Positions 27,523 through 36,534 of a stretch of DNA of 64,000 nt are shown here, piece by piece. The stretch lies in assembly GCA_028288485.1 (NCBI GenBank), contig JAQBNO010000124.1, forward strand, positions 1 through 64,000, written 5' to 3'. Origin of the DNA: Segetibacter sp. GTDB lineage: Bacteria; Bacteroidota; Bacteroidia; Chitinophagales; Chitinophagaceae. The translations under genes were made by a program, and so were the position numbers. Position 1 is the first letter of the stretch. Every line of letters starts with the position of its first letter. The notes below the pieces were generated by a model. The model saw nothing but the letters and a program-made list of their open reading frames with translations. It did no database searches and had not been told where the DNA came from.

Positions 27523-28128
27523 CTACATAGTAGCTATAGTAATGAGAACTTGTACTAAGCCAATGATAAAGCCGAGGACGGCTCCAATAATTTCCACGAA
27601 TCTAAACTCGGTAGACATAATTTGGTTCAGTATATCTTCCAATTTATCCGACGAAAAGTTGCCTACTTTTTCAATAACAATTTTTTCAAGATCCAGTTCA
27701 CTTTCAAGCGTTATCATATACTGTTTCATCAAAACAGGAAACAGTTCTTCCAGCTCTTTAATAAAAACACCCTTCACCTGTGAAATTGTCTTTTCTCCGA
27801 TCAGCATACCTAGCATAGGAATTTGCACGGGTAGTTTTTCCTTTAGAAATGTTTCAATATGCACTTCAAGCACAGGCATTAGTTTTTCAACATTGGCAGG
27901 ATCAGATATCTTTTGTTCAAGGTCAGAAAAAGACAAGAGTTCTTTACTTACCAGTTTACCTAATTTCATTGCAAACTGTTTTTGTCTTTTCGGAAAAATT
28001 CCCTGGAAGGTAATACCAAATATTTTTTTAGGTTCGCGGGGGTGAAATAGCATTTTGATTGCTATCCAGTTTGTAAACCAACCAATAAATGCAGAAATAA
28101 GAGGAATTAAAACAAACATCCAATTCAT
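27523..28128 (-). CDS. DUF445 family membrane protein
   Basis: 201 aa. An N-terminal transmembrane segment contains the DUF445 signature FIGWFTNWIAIKMLFHPREP with PKRQ following, then a helical middle domain (residues about 55-170) and a C-terminal transmembrane segment (IIGAVLGFIIGLVQVLITIA). DUF445 proteins (YheB/YjiN-like) are inner-membrane proteins of unknown function. The size is that of the short, two-membrane-helix class. It lies downstream of the tRNA-His terminator and is likely transcribed independently. Confidence 0.88.
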   Translation of the reverse strand: MNWMFVLIPLISAFIGWFTNWIAIKMLFHPREPKKIFGITFQGIFPKRQKQFAMKLGKLVSKELLSFSDLEQKISDPANVEKLMPVLEVHIETFLKEKLPVQIPMLGMLIGEKTISQVKGVFIKELEELFPVLMKQYMITLESELDLEKIVIEKVGNFSSDKLEDILNQIMSTEFRFVEIIGAVLGFIIGLVQVLITIATM

Positions 28129-28150
28129 TGAGTTCTAGTTTGATTACATA

Positions 28151-28184
28151 AAAAAGCCTTGTTGCTTGTTGCAACAAGGCTTAG
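28151..28184 (-). terminator. Terminator of the tRNA-His gene
   Basis: AAGCCTTGTTGC and GCAACAAGGCTT form a perfect 12-bp stem with a 5-nt loop. On the minus strand it ends in TTTTTT. It begins 9 nt past the tRNA 3' end. Confidence 0.9.
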
Positions 28185-28190
28185 TTTAAG

Positions 28191-28265
28191 GGAGACCGAT
28201 GGGTTTCGAACCCACGGCCTTCAGTGCCACAAACTGACGCTCTAACCAACTGAGCTACGATCTCC
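28191..28265 (-). tRNA. tRNA-His (GTG)
   Basis: The minus strand folds as a complete cloverleaf. The anticodon stem TCAGT/ACTGA holds loop TTGTGGC with anticodon GTG, and the T arm reads GTGGG TTCGAAC CCCAT. U8-A9 falls correctly only if the first G is position -1, which then pairs with C73, the identity element of bacterial tRNA-His. So the G-1 is genome-encoded. The 3' CCA is not encoded (the DNA continues CTTAAAC). Minor anticipated ambiguity is limited to the ends. Confidence 0.95.
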
Positions 28266-28281
28266 GTTTTAATTTGGTTTG

Positions 28282-28315
28282 CAAAAATAGAAAGAAAACT
28301 AGTTCAAAAAGCAAA
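28282..28315 (-). promoter_or_regulatory. Promoter of the tRNA-His gene
   Basis: On the minus strand a perfect -7 element TATTTTTG (28289-28282) ends 16 nt before the tRNA 5' end. TTTG lies upstream at 28315-28312 (spacer 22) or 28308-28305 (spacer 15). Neither spacer is ideal, but the -7 match and position fit. Confidence 0.45.
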
Positions 28316-28927
28316 TTATCTAACTTCTTTTAAAGTAAATGTCCATCCAGCATCCATTTTTATTATCAAAGGATTTCTTTCGTCTGTCAAAACCGCCATT
28401 TCTTTTTTAAATTTTCCCGCTTTGTTCACAACATTATAAACAGTTATTATTTTTTCCCTGCCTTTGTAATTAATTTTTATAGTGCTTGTGTTTTTCCTTA
28501 CAAAATCTTCCTCACCGTTACCGGTGTCGAGCGTGCTCGCCAAGTCTTCAACTAGCTCAACATAGTTTTTTTTGCTTAACCAAAACATACTCCCCCTTGG
28601 TAAACTCTTCACGCTGCTATCAAACGGACTTCCATATCTAATTCCTTCATTTACTGCCTGGGCTTCTATGTTAATATTGCCGGTAGAAAATTTATCGGGC
28701 CTATTAAAATCAAAATTAATCTCGCTACCAAATTTCTTAACTGTTAGTATCAGGTTGAAAAGCTGGCTGTCTTTGCTCACCGAGTAAAGGAGAATATCAC
28801 CAGGTTTTATCGGAAAGGTGGAGTATTTGTTATTATAGAAGCGACTCCTGCTTATAGGCGGGTTGTATTGGGTAAAACATTCGTAAAAAGTTAAAATAAA
28901 CAGGAAGGAAAGTAAAGGCTTCTTCAT
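28316..28927 (-). CDS. Secreted hypothetical protein, 203 aa
   Basis: Signal peptide MKKPLLSFLFILTFYECFTQ. The rest is predicted mostly beta (PGDILLYSVSKDSQLFNLIL, STIKINYKGREKIITVYNVV, RNPLIIKMDAGWTFTLKEVR). The alternation and the closing ...NPLIIKMD.GWTFTL strand recall DUF3108-like periplasmic proteins, but the resemblance is weak and I do not assign it. It is oriented away from the prc gene, from which a 238-nt spacer separates it. Confidence 0.7.
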   Translation of the reverse strand: MKKPLLSFLFILTFYECFTQYNPPISRSRFYNNKYSTFPIKPGDILLYSVSKDSQLFNLILTVKKFGSEINFDFNRPDKFSTGNINIEAQAVNEGIRYGSPFDSSVKSLPRGSMFWLSKKNYVELVEDLASTLDTGNGEEDFVRKNTSTIKINYKGREKIITVYNVVNKAGKFKKEMAVLTDERNPLIIKMDAGWTFTLKEVR

Positions 28928-29165
28928 AAATTCTCATAAGTTAGGAGTTAAAATACTTCTTTTTTTACGCTTTGTCAATAAGCCTTTGTGTTAATTTTAC
29001 CGTTTGGCATGCCGTTTTCATCTTTTTATAGAATTTAGTATTCTAAGACAACAAAAGCTCTTCTTCGTTAGTTAGTATTATAATAATACCAGTGCGGGTA
29101 AAACCTTTTGTTAAGATAAAATTTGAAACTTTATTAAAAGTGTTTTTACTCTATTTTTGATACGA

Positions 29166-31313
29166 ATGAAAAAAATATTTCAATTTATGCTAAAACGCAA
29201 AGTACTGCCAGTAGTGCTCGTTGTTTTGTTTGCCGGTATTTTTTGGGCTTTTCAGTCGCAGGGAGGGAACGGTAATACCTTGCCTTCGCAACAAAAAATC
29301 TTAACAACTTTAGGAACTATTATTGAACAAAATCATTACAATCCTAAAACGATTAATGACAACTTTTCCCAGCAGATCTTTAAGAAATTCTTAGCTTCTG
29401 TTGATCCGGATAAAAATATTTTCCTCCTGTCTGATATTAATTCACTTAAAAAGTATGAGAATACTATTGACGACGAAATTCATGGTTCTGCGATGCAGTT
29501 TGTGCCGGGAGTTAATGAAGTATATACCAGGCGAATGCAGGAGGTAGTGGCAATTTATAAAGAGCTTCTTGTTAAACCTTTCGATTTTTCTGTCAATGAA
29601 GAAATTGTAGTGGATGGAAGTAAATTAAGTTTTCCAGCTACCGAACAGCAAAGAAAAGAAATGTGGAGGAAGAAGCTTAAATTTTTAACACTCGAAAGGT
29701 ACAATGACCTTCTGGACCAACGTGAGAAAAATAAGGATAAAAAAGATTTTGTCGTAAAAACAAATGCTGAGCTTGAAAAAGAGGCAAGAGAGAAAGTGGG
29801 TAAAATAATGGACAAGAATTTCGACCGGTTGAAGTTGAAATTTACTGACGACGACCGGTTTAACTTGTTCATCAATACCATCACTTCTTACATGGATCCT
29901 CACTCTGATTACTTTCCGCCAATTGAAAAAAGATCATTTGATGAACAAATGAGCGGCAAGTTTTATGGAATTGGTGCCTCGCTTAAAGAGGAAGATGGAA
30001 ATATCAAGGTAGCAAGTCTTCTTACCGGAAGCCCTGCATGGAAAAGTGGACAGGTACAGGTAGGAGATATCGTGGCTAAGGTTGGCCAGGGCAAAGATGA
30101 ACCGGTAGAGTTAACAGGGCTTGCTGTAGAGGATGCTGTAAAGATAATAAGAGGAAATAAGGGTACTGAAGTAAGGTTGAGTTTAAAAAAACAAGATGGA
30201 ACACTCCAGGTCGTTTCAATCATTCGTGATGAAATCGTACAGGACGAGGTGTATGTAAGAAGTGCGATCATTAAAGGAAAAGAAAAAATCGGCTACATAT
30301 ATTTACCCGATTTTTACGCCGATTACGAAAAGCCCGATGGTCACCGTTGCGCCCTGGACGTTGCAAGGGAAATTGAAAAGCTGAAAGCTGAAGGGGTAGA
30401 TGGAATAGTAATGGACTTAAGAAACAATGGTGGTGGCTATTTACCGGAAGTTGTCGAAATGGTAGGTTTGTTTATCCCCGACGGTCCCATTGTTCAGGTA
30501 AAAGACAGGCAGGGACGCCCAACAGTTTTGAAAGATAATGATAAAACAGTTTTATATACTGGCCCGCTTACCGTTTTGGTGAATGAATTTAGTGCTTCAG
30601 CCTCCGAAATTTTTGCCGCAGCCATACAGGACTATGGTCGTGGGGTAATCATCGGAAGTTCTTCATCTTATGGAAAAGGAACGGTACAGCGCAATATTCC
30701 ATTCGGCCGGCCCTTAGATCTTTTTACAGGCAGAACAGAGTTTGGTGCTATTAAACTTACCCTCCAAAAGTTTTACCGGATCAACGGTGGTTCTACACAG
30801 TTAAAAGGAGTGACCCCTGATATTGTTTTACCCGACGAATATGAATACCTTAAATTCAGGGAGAAAGACAACGAAAATGCAATGCCGTGGGATGAAATTG
30901 AGAAAACCAATTACACAAAATGGACCGGCAATTACGATGTTTCAGCCTTAAAAGCTAAAAGCAGCGAAAGAGTAAAAAATAACGTAAACTTTAACCTGAT
31001 TAATAACAATGCTATCTGGCTTGCCAAGCAAAACGACAAAACTTACAGTTTAAACCTTGCAAAATATAAGGAAGAGCAAAAGGCAATAAAGGCTACGGTT
31101 AAGCAAAATGACAGTCTTGCGAAATTAACCATAGAGATGCCATTCGAAGGTCTGAAATCAGATGAAGCCAAATACAATAACGTTGACAAAGACAAAGGTG
31201 AACGATATAAAAACTGGTTGAAAAACCTTAAATCCGACATTTACATTAATGAAGCTTCTAATGTAATAAAAGATATGATTGTAAGACCTGAGGGCCTTGC
31301 TACTCACAACTAG
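29166..31313 (+). CDS. prc: Carboxy-terminal processing (tail-specific) protease, S41
   Basis: 715 aa from ATG 29166; a TTG at 29157 in frame is less likely. A membrane anchor or signal at residues about 10-27, an N-terminal helical domain (DPDKNIFLLSDI, TSYMDPHSDYFPP), a PDZ domain (GIGASLKEEDGNIKVASLLT, to about 330), the S41 core (YIYLPDFYADY, MDLRNNGGGYLPE) and a C-terminal DUF3340-like part match the long Prc/Tsp class. The catalytic Ser lies in SASASEIFAAA (about 476-480) and Lys504 is in SYGKGTVQ. In other bacteria Prc degrades or trims envelope proteins from their C-termini in the periplasm. It is a single gene. Confidence 0.95.
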   Translation: MKKIFQFMLKRKVLPVVLVVLFAGIFWAFQSQGGNGNTLPSQQKILTTLGTIIEQNHYNPKTINDNFSQQIFKKFLASVDPDKNIFLLSDINSLKKYENTIDDEIHGSAMQFVPGVNEVYTRRMQEVVAIYKELLVKPFDFSVNEEIVVDGSKLSFPATEQQRKEMWRKKLKFLTLERYNDLLDQREKNKDKKDFVVKTNAELEKEAREKVGKIMDKNFDRLKLKFTDDDRFNLFINTITSYMDPHSDYFPPIEKRSFDEQMSGKFYGIGASLKEEDGNIKVASLLTGSPAWKSGQVQVGDIVAKVGQGKDEPVELTGLAVEDAVKIIRGNKGTEVRLSLKKQDGTLQVVSIIRDEIVQDEVYVRSAIIKGKEKIGYIYLPDFYADYEKPDGHRCALDVAREIEKLKAEGVDGIVMDLRNNGGGYLPEVVEMVGLFIPDGPIVQVKDRQGRPTVLKDNDKTVLYTGPLTVLVNEFSASASEIFAAAIQDYGRGVIIGSSSSYGKGTVQRNIPFGRPLDLFTGRTEFGAIKLTLQKFYRINGGSTQLKGVTPDIVLPDEYEYLKFREKDNENAMPWDEIEKTNYTKWTGNYDVSALKAKSSERVKNNVNFNLINNNAIWLAKQNDKTYSLNLAKYKEEQKAIKATVKQNDSLAKLTIEMPFEGLKSDEAKYNNVDKDKGERYKNWLKNLKSDIYINEASNVIKDMIVRPEGLATHN

Positions 31314-31363
31314 CAGGAATAATGTTGTTTTGATACAAACTAATAACTCCGTGGGAGCTTTTG

Positions 31364-31384
31364 TTGCGACGCATTTCGTTCATC
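31364..31384 (-). repeat. Dispersed repeat, GAACGAAATGCG form with one change
   Basis: The minus strand reads GAACGAAATGCGTCGCAAC, one base different from the copy at 7929. It lies in the 342-nt gap 31314-31655 after prc, which also holds the terminator and promoter below and no gene. Confidence 0.6.
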
Positions 31385-31490
31385 ATTTTGCTCTTTGTGG
31401 CACTTTTCTTTAGCGTTCTGTTTATTCAGTTTAAGCTGGCATTGAAAAGATCTCGTTGTATTGAAATTAAATTATACGTAATTAATTTAT

Positions 31491-31518
31491 AAAGGATGTC
31501 TAAAAAGGCATCCTTTTT
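31491..31518 (+). terminator. Terminator upstream of the polysaccharide locus
   Basis: AAAGGATG and CATCCTTT form an 8-bp stem followed by TTTTATTTT. It isolates the polysaccharide promoter from prc transcription. Confidence 0.75.
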
Positions 31519-31526
31519 TATTTTCC

Positions 31527-31558
31527 TTTGCTAATTCGTATTCAAAAATTTACTTTTG
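31527..31558 (+). promoter_or_regulatory. Promoter of the polysaccharide locus
   Basis: TTTG at 31527-31530, a 20-nt spacer and a perfect -7 TACTTTTG at 31551-31558 fit the Bacteroidetes promoter consensus. It sits just after a terminator and about 90 nt upstream of the wza-like start codon. This is the best promoter match in the window. Confidence 0.65.
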
Positions 31559-31655
31559 AATTTTGTTTGGGGGTTATTTCAGGCTTTTCACAATGTTTGC
31601 TACAGTCTGACGTTCTTTCAACAACCAGTATTTCATCAAAATTATCCGGTACTTT

Positions 31656-32468
31656 ATGTTTAAAAAGTTAGAAGAAAACCTGTTTACTATTAAAAAAATT
31701 TACAAAGACAATGTCGCGGGTTTATTGGGTAGTGTTGTTTTCCTCTGCTTTTTTGGTTCCTGTATTCCTGCAAAAAACCTGAAGTATTTTAGTAATTTAC
31801 CTGATTCATCTGTAGTTCATCTTCCTGAAATAGAAAAGCCGCAGGCTGTAATTATGCCCGATGATATCTTAGAAATAAAAATAGCCGGTGCTAATGAAAC
31901 TACTACAGCTTTGTTAAATACTTATTCTACTACACCTAATTCTGCAACTTCCTCGTCTGGTGGTAGTGGCTATCTTGTCGATAATAATGGTGACGTTGAA
32001 TTCCCGATAATCGGAAAAGTAAGGGCTGCTGGTCTTACAAAAGAAGAATTTAAGGATAGGTTAAAGGAAAAAGTCGCGAAATATTTAAAAGATCCTTTAG
32101 TTTCAGTAAGATTTACAAATTTCAGGTTTACTGTTTTGGGAGAGGTTAAGGTACCAGGTAGTTTCTTAGTTCCAAATGAAAAGGTCACGGTGTTAGAAGC
32201 ATTAGGACACAGCGGCGATATGACTAACTATAGCCGTCGTACTAACGTGCGGGTAATCAGGGACAGTAGTGGCGTTCGGGAAATAGGAACTTTAGACTTT
32301 ACCAATAAGAACGTTTTTACTTCCAGGTATTACTATTTGGAAAGAAATGATGTGGTTTATGTTGAGGCTGAAAAGTCAAAAAGCCAGTTTGAAGATTTTT
32401 CCCGTATTTCAACCATCCTGGCAACTGTTGCCAGTTTGATTGCGATTACTATAACAATTTTAAAATAA
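31656..32468 (+). CDS. Polysaccharide export outer-membrane lipoprotein (Wza-like)
   Basis: 270 aa. The N-terminal segment GLLGSVVFLCFFGSC ends at a probable lipidated Cys36. The Poly_export domain (MPDDILEIKIAGANETTTAL, DNNGDVEFPIIGKVRAAGLT) is followed by one SLBB-like unit (FTVLGEVKVPGSFLVPNEKV, VTVLEALGHSGDMTN) and a C-terminal hydrophobic helix (ILATVASLIAITITILK) that would cross the outer membrane. It is shorter than E. coli Wza (about 380 aa) and typical of the BexD/CtrA-type proteins in Bacteroidetes. First gene of the locus; the Wzc-like kinase follows after 39 nt and would dock onto it to form the export channel. Confidence 0.92.
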   Translation: MFKKLEENLFTIKKIYKDNVAGLLGSVVFLCFFGSCIPAKNLKYFSNLPDSSVVHLPEIEKPQAVIMPDDILEIKIAGANETTTALLNTYSTTPNSATSSSGGSGYLVDNNGDVEFPIIGKVRAAGLTKEEFKDRLKEKVAKYLKDPLVSVRFTNFRFTVLGEVKVPGSFLVPNEKVTVLEALGHSGDMTNYSRRTNVRVIRDSSGVREIGTLDFTNKNVFTSRYYYLERNDVVYVEAEKSKSQFEDFSRISTILATVASLIAITITILK

Positions 32469-32507
32469 GTTTGCGTAAGGAAACTTTCAACTTCTTAATT
32501 TAATAAA

Positions 32508-34910
32508 ATGAGTTACCCGGTAAATGCCTCAGAAAATGAATTTTCAACCCCGGCAAACACCCAGTTTGACATAAAAAAATTCATATACAAGATCATCGGG
32601 GTATTGCCATGGTTCATAGTCAGCATTCTTCTTTGTATTATAGCATCTAAAATTTACCTAAGGTATACAATGCCGGTGAGTAAAATTTCGGCTTTCCTAC
32701 TCATAAAGAGCACCGACGATGGGGGGAACTCCGATTACAAGACTCTAAAGGAGATGGGCGTTTTAACGCAGAATAGTGATGTCGAGAATGAAATGGATAT
32801 TATCAGGTCTTATTCTTTGATGAGAAGGGTGGTTGACTCGCTGCATCTGAATGTAAATATATATAAAGAGGGAAGGGTTACAGCTTCACCAATTTATGGA
32901 GATAAATCACCTGTTTATATAAAGGTGGTTGAAGAAGACCCGGATGCAAAACCGAGCGGTTTTAAAATTAATATATCAGAAAAAAACTTTACTATCAATA
33001 ACGGTGGCTCGGCCAATACTTTCGAATTTGACCAGGTTATTAAGACTGAATTTGGAAAGTTGGTGATTACCAGGAATCCCAACGTAAAAATTGATCCCAA
33101 TGGTTATAGAATATTTTTTACCGATAAAGAACAGGAAACAAAAAAATATAAAGGAGCGGTAGATGTAAGGCTAACACACGACATGGGTGGTATAATTGAA
33201 ATATCAATGCTCGATGAGATACCGGAACGTGCTATAATGATTGTGAACAAGCTGATTGATGTTTACAACGGTGCTGGCCTTGATGATAAAAACATCGCGA
33301 GCATTCGAACTATTAGCTTTTTGAATGGAAGAATTGACACCGTAGCCCGCGAGTTAAATCGAGTTGAGTTGAATGCGCAGCAGTTTAAAACTACCAATAA
33401 AATAAATTCAATTTCGCAGGAAGCGAACTCATATTTGGGCCAGGCTGTAATTGTAGATAATAAGAAGGCAGAACAGGTGGCACAAATAAAGGTTTTAGAA
33501 TCTTTGGAGAACTATCTTACTGCTACTAAAGGCTCAGAAACTGAAGCTATACCGTCTGGTTTAGGCATTTCCGAGCCTACTTTACTTTCTTTAATTACAA
33601 CCCACAACACCTTAATCCAGGAAAAGCAAAGAATGGCTTTAAGAAGTACAGCCGCTGATCCTATTGTTGCCAATCTCACTGACCAGATAAAGGATATACG
33701 GGAAAATATGGTGCGAAACCTTCGCGTTCTTAAAAGCGGGTTCAATACCAATTTAAACCAGGTGCAAAGCACCTATGGAGATATAGAAAATAAGATTGCA
33801 GGATTACCAGGTAAGGAAAGGGAGTTGGTGAATATTTCAAGGGAAATGAATTTAAAAGAAACGCTGTATTTATACCTGTTACAAAAAAGGGAAGAATCGC
33901 AGCTTTCACTTGCCTCAAATATTAATAATACCCGTATCGTGGATAGTGCATTTAATACAGGAGTGGTTAGACCGGTAGGGGCGCAAATACAATTATTTGC
34001 CATTCTTATCGGATTAGCTATACCTACCCTGATACTAGTATTGAGAGATTTTTTCAATAATAAATTAAACGATCGTAAGGAAATAGAAGAGGGCACAACT
34101 GTTCCAATCTTAGGGGAACTTGCTCATGAAAAAAACAAAAAGAATATCGTAATCGACAATAAGAGTCGTACGCCTATATCAGAACAGTTCCGACTTATCC
34201 GTACTAACATCCAGTACATGGGGGCTGAAAAGTCGGTCAAGACAATTCTTGTCTCTTCCTTCATGAGTGGTGAGGGTAAAAGTTTCGTTTCGTTAAACCT
34301 GGCAAGTAGTATGGGAATTACGGGTGCCAAGACGGTGATTTTGGAGTTCGACCTTCGTAAACCGAAGTTGAGTAAATACCTTAATGTTCCGGGCGAGTAC
34401 GGAATTTCCAATTATATTATTAAAGACATTCCCGTTGAGAACATTATTCAAAAGGTTCCGGGCCATGAACACATTCACGTAATCAGTTCTGGTCCAATTC
34501 CTCCAAATCCTGCAGAGTTATTGTTAAGCTCGAAAACCGCCAGTTTAATGGAATACCTGCGTAACAATTTCGACGTAATCATTATTGATACTGCGCCTAT
34601 TGGGCTGGTAACTGATGCATTATTGTTAGAGAAGTATGCAGATCTTACCATGTTTATTGTTCGTCATAAATACTCTTCAAAAGCGGTAATTCCTTTTGTT
34701 GAAAAACTAAACAAAGAGAAGAAAATTAAAAGTCTTGCCCTGGTGGTGAACGGTATTAAGAATGATACTTCGTTCGGATACGGCTACGGCGGCTACGGCT
34801 ACGGTTATGGCTACGGATATGGCTATGGCTACGGTTATGGTTATTACATTCAGGAGAAAAAGAAAGGTTTCTTAGGAAACCTGTTGGGAGGATTTGGGAA
34901 GAAGGATTAA
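32508..34910 (+). CDS. Polysaccharide co-polymerase and BY-kinase (Wzc-like) with Gly-Tyr tail
   Basis: 800 aa. A Wzz-type N-terminal domain with membrane segments (IIGVLPWFIVSILLCIIASK and IQLFAILIGLAIPTLILVL) flanks a coiled-coil periplasmic part. The cytosolic BY-kinase domain has Walker A SGEGKS (587-592), Walker A' ILEFDLRKPK and Walker B VIIIDTAPIG. The C-terminal tyrosine cluster, autophosphorylated in known Wzc proteins to control chain length, is here a regular (GY)n tract with 12 tyrosines (DNA 34776-34847), followed by IQEKKKGFLGNLLGGFGKKD. It should set polymer length and energise export together with the Wza-like protein. UpxY follows after 95 nt. Confidence 0.95.
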   Translation: MSYPVNASENEFSTPANTQFDIKKFIYKIIGVLPWFIVSILLCIIASKIYLRYTMPVSKISAFLLIKSTDDGGNSDYKTLKEMGVLTQNSDVENEMDIIRSYSLMRRVVDSLHLNVNIYKEGRVTASPIYGDKSPVYIKVVEEDPDAKPSGFKINISEKNFTINNGGSANTFEFDQVIKTEFGKLVITRNPNVKIDPNGYRIFFTDKEQETKKYKGAVDVRLTHDMGGIIEISMLDEIPERAIMIVNKLIDVYNGAGLDDKNIASIRTISFLNGRIDTVARELNRVELNAQQFKTTNKINSISQEANSYLGQAVIVDNKKAEQVAQIKVLESLENYLTATKGSETEAIPSGLGISEPTLLSLITTHNTLIQEKQRMALRSTAADPIVANLTDQIKDIRENMVRNLRVLKSGFNTNLNQVQSTYGDIENKIAGLPGKERELVNISREMNLKETLYLYLLQKREESQLSLASNINNTRIVDSAFNTGVVRPVGAQIQLFAILIGLAIPTLILVLRDFFNNKLNDRKEIEEGTTVPILGELAHEKNKKNIVIDNKSRTPISEQFRLIRTNIQYMGAEKSVKTILVSSFMSGEGKSFVSLNLASSMGITGAKTVILEFDLRKPKLSKYLNVPGEYGISNYIIKDIPVENIIQKVPGHEHIHVISSGPIPPNPAELLLSSKTASLMEYLRNNFDVIIIDTAPIGLVTDALLLEKYADLTMFIVRHKYSSKAVIPFVEKLNKEKKIKSLALVVNGIKNDTSFGYGYGGYGYGYGYGYGYGYGYGYYIQEKKKGFLGNLLGGFGKKD
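34776..34847 (+). repeat. (GGNTAY)n hexanucleotide repeat encoding the Gly-Tyr tail of Wzc
   Basis: 24 codons, nearly all alternating Gly and Tyr (12 Tyr), with third-base variation among GGC/GGT/GGA and TAC/TAT. It is a coding microsatellite that could expand or contract in steps of two residues without a frameshift. Confidence 0.9.
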
Positions 34911-35005
34911 TTAACGTTTTACCACATATTTTTACAATTTGGTTATTCCTGCCTTATACATGGGAGTGAGGTGGCGAAGCTATAAGAATGATTGAATAGT
35001 TAACT

Positions 35006-35512
35006 ATGGAAAATGGTAAGAAATGGTTTGCCGCTTATACCAAACCAAGATGGGAAAAAAAAGTAAGCAGGGTATTAGAACAAAAGGGAGTTGAATGCTG
35101 GTGCCCGCTTAGAAAAATAGAAAAACAATGGAGCGATCGTAAAAAGATAATTGAGGAACCTTTATTTACCTCCTATGTGTTTGTTCGGGTAAATGATAGC
35201 GAAAGAACACAGGTTTTAATGACTGATGGAATATTGAATTTTGTATATTATGTTGGGAAGCCGGCTATAATAAGAGATGAGGAAATTGACATCATTAAAA
35301 AGTACCTTTCCGAGAAGGAAGCCTCCATATCAGTTCAATCATTAAACTCTTTAGACGAGAATACAAGAATTAAAGTTAACCACGGTGTTTTTATGGATAC
35401 TACGGGCACCGTACTAAAAGGCGGCAAGAAAAAAGTATTTGTTAAGTTAGAGAGCCTCGACCAGGTCATGATAGTCGAGTTCCCGGTTGAATATCTTTCA
35501 CCGCTTATTTAA
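35006..35512 (+). CDS. UpxY-type NusG-like transcription antiterminator
   Basis: 168 aa. The NGN domain is clear (KKWFAAYTKPRWEKKVSRVL, GVECWCPLRKIEKQWSDRKK, EPLFTSYVFVRV), followed by a KOW-like C-terminal domain (VNHGVFMDTTGTVLKGGKKK). In Bacteroides, UpxY proteins bind the polymerase at the leader of their own capsule operon and prevent early termination in long transcripts; here the target is inferred to be this locus. It is the third gene, after wza and wzc, not the first as in Bacteroides capsule operons. No UpxZ-like partner is seen. Confidence 0.9.
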   Translation: MENGKKWFAAYTKPRWEKKVSRVLEQKGVECWCPLRKIEKQWSDRKKIIEEPLFTSYVFVRVNDSERTQVLMTDGILNFVYYVGKPAIIRDEEIDIIKKYLSEKEASISVQSLNSLDENTRIKVNHGVFMDTTGTVLKGGKKKVFVKLESLDQVMIVEFPVEYLSPLI

Positions 35513-35533
35513 TTTTTGCATTAATCCATTTCT

Positions 35534-36532
35534 TTGAAAATTATTCTTATTGGCCTTGGTTCCATAGGGCTGAGGCATTTACGTAATATTCTTAGTTTAG
35601 GTTACAACCAGGTTTCGATAGTCAGTCGTTCCGGTAATTTACCTGAAGAATTTTCTTTCCTGCCCGTATTTTCTTCCCTGCATTCTGCATTATCCTCCTC
35701 CCGTTTTGATGCTGCAATTGTTTGCACGCCAACTTCGTTACATATTTCTCCTGTCAAAGCCTTGCTTGAGGCTCGAATTCCTAACATTTACATCGAAAAG
35801 CCTGTCAGTCATTCCTTAGTTGGAATTGACGAAATATTGTTATTGTCAAAATCTTATTCCAATACAGTGGTTGTTGGATACGATTTGCATTTTGATCCAG
35901 GCTTACAAAAAGTAAAGCAGTTACTTGACGAAGATGTAATAGGTAAAATTGTATCAGTTAATGCGGTCGTAGGCCAATATTTGCCGGATTGGCGACCTCA
36001 CCAGGATTACCGCGCTGGCATGAGTGCAAAGAAAGAAACAGGAGGTGGAGTTATGCTCGACCTTGTGCATGAATTTGATTATTTATTGTGGCTGGTTGGT
36101 AAAGTAAGCAATATAGCTTGCCAGTACAGCCACTCAGGAGCATTGGAGATCGAAACTGAAGACGTGTCGGATGTACTTCTCCGTTTTAATAATGGCGCAA
36201 CCGGAACCATTCATTTAGACTACCTGCAGCAGAAACTGGTGAGGAATTGCATGATAACCGGCTATAATGGAACCCTTTTCTGGAACCTTGCTGAAAGCAA
36301 TGTCAGGTGGATTAACAAAGAAAAAACGGAAGAAACCTTTACTTATTCCGGATACGAACGAAACAGCAGGTTTATAGAAATTATGCGGTCTTTTTTAGAA
36401 AACAGAACCGATCCTCGTTTAACCGGGCTAAACGAAGGAATTGAAAGCCTTAAACTTGTTCTTGCTGCGAAGTATTCGGCAGAAAATTCGGTTTTTGTGA
36501 ACCTTGATTCATTTCAACCCCTACTTAATTAA
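35534..36532 (+). CDS. Gfo/Idh/MocA family oxidoreductase
   Basis: 332 aa starting at a TTG (35534); the Rossmann motif GLGSIGLRHLRNIL begins at residue 7, so no later start is possible. Other family features are AAIVCTPTSLH, the catalytic EKP motif (YIEKPVSHSL) and the GGGVMLDLVHEFDYLLWL substrate-domain segment with a conserved Asp/His. It would oxidise or reduce a sugar hydroxyl with NAD(P). It heads the CMP-nonulosonate genes, 21 nt after upxY and 2 nt before the cytidylyltransferase, so it probably modifies a nonulosonate precursor or a linked amino sugar. Exact substrate unknown. Confidence 0.9.
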   Translation: MKIILIGLGSIGLRHLRNILSLGYNQVSIVSRSGNLPEEFSFLPVFSSLHSALSSSRFDAAIVCTPTSLHISPVKALLEARIPNIYIEKPVSHSLVGIDEILLLSKSYSNTVVVGYDLHFDPGLQKVKQLLDEDVIGKIVSVNAVVGQYLPDWRPHQDYRAGMSAKKETGGGVMLDLVHEFDYLLWLVGKVSNIACQYSHSGALEIETEDVSDVLLRFNNGATGTIHLDYLQQKLVRNCMITGYNGTLFWNLAESNVRWINKEKTEETFTYSGYERNSRFIEIMRSFLENRTDPRLTGLNEGIESLKLVLAAKYSAENSVFVNLDSFQPLLN

Positions 36533-36534
36533 AA

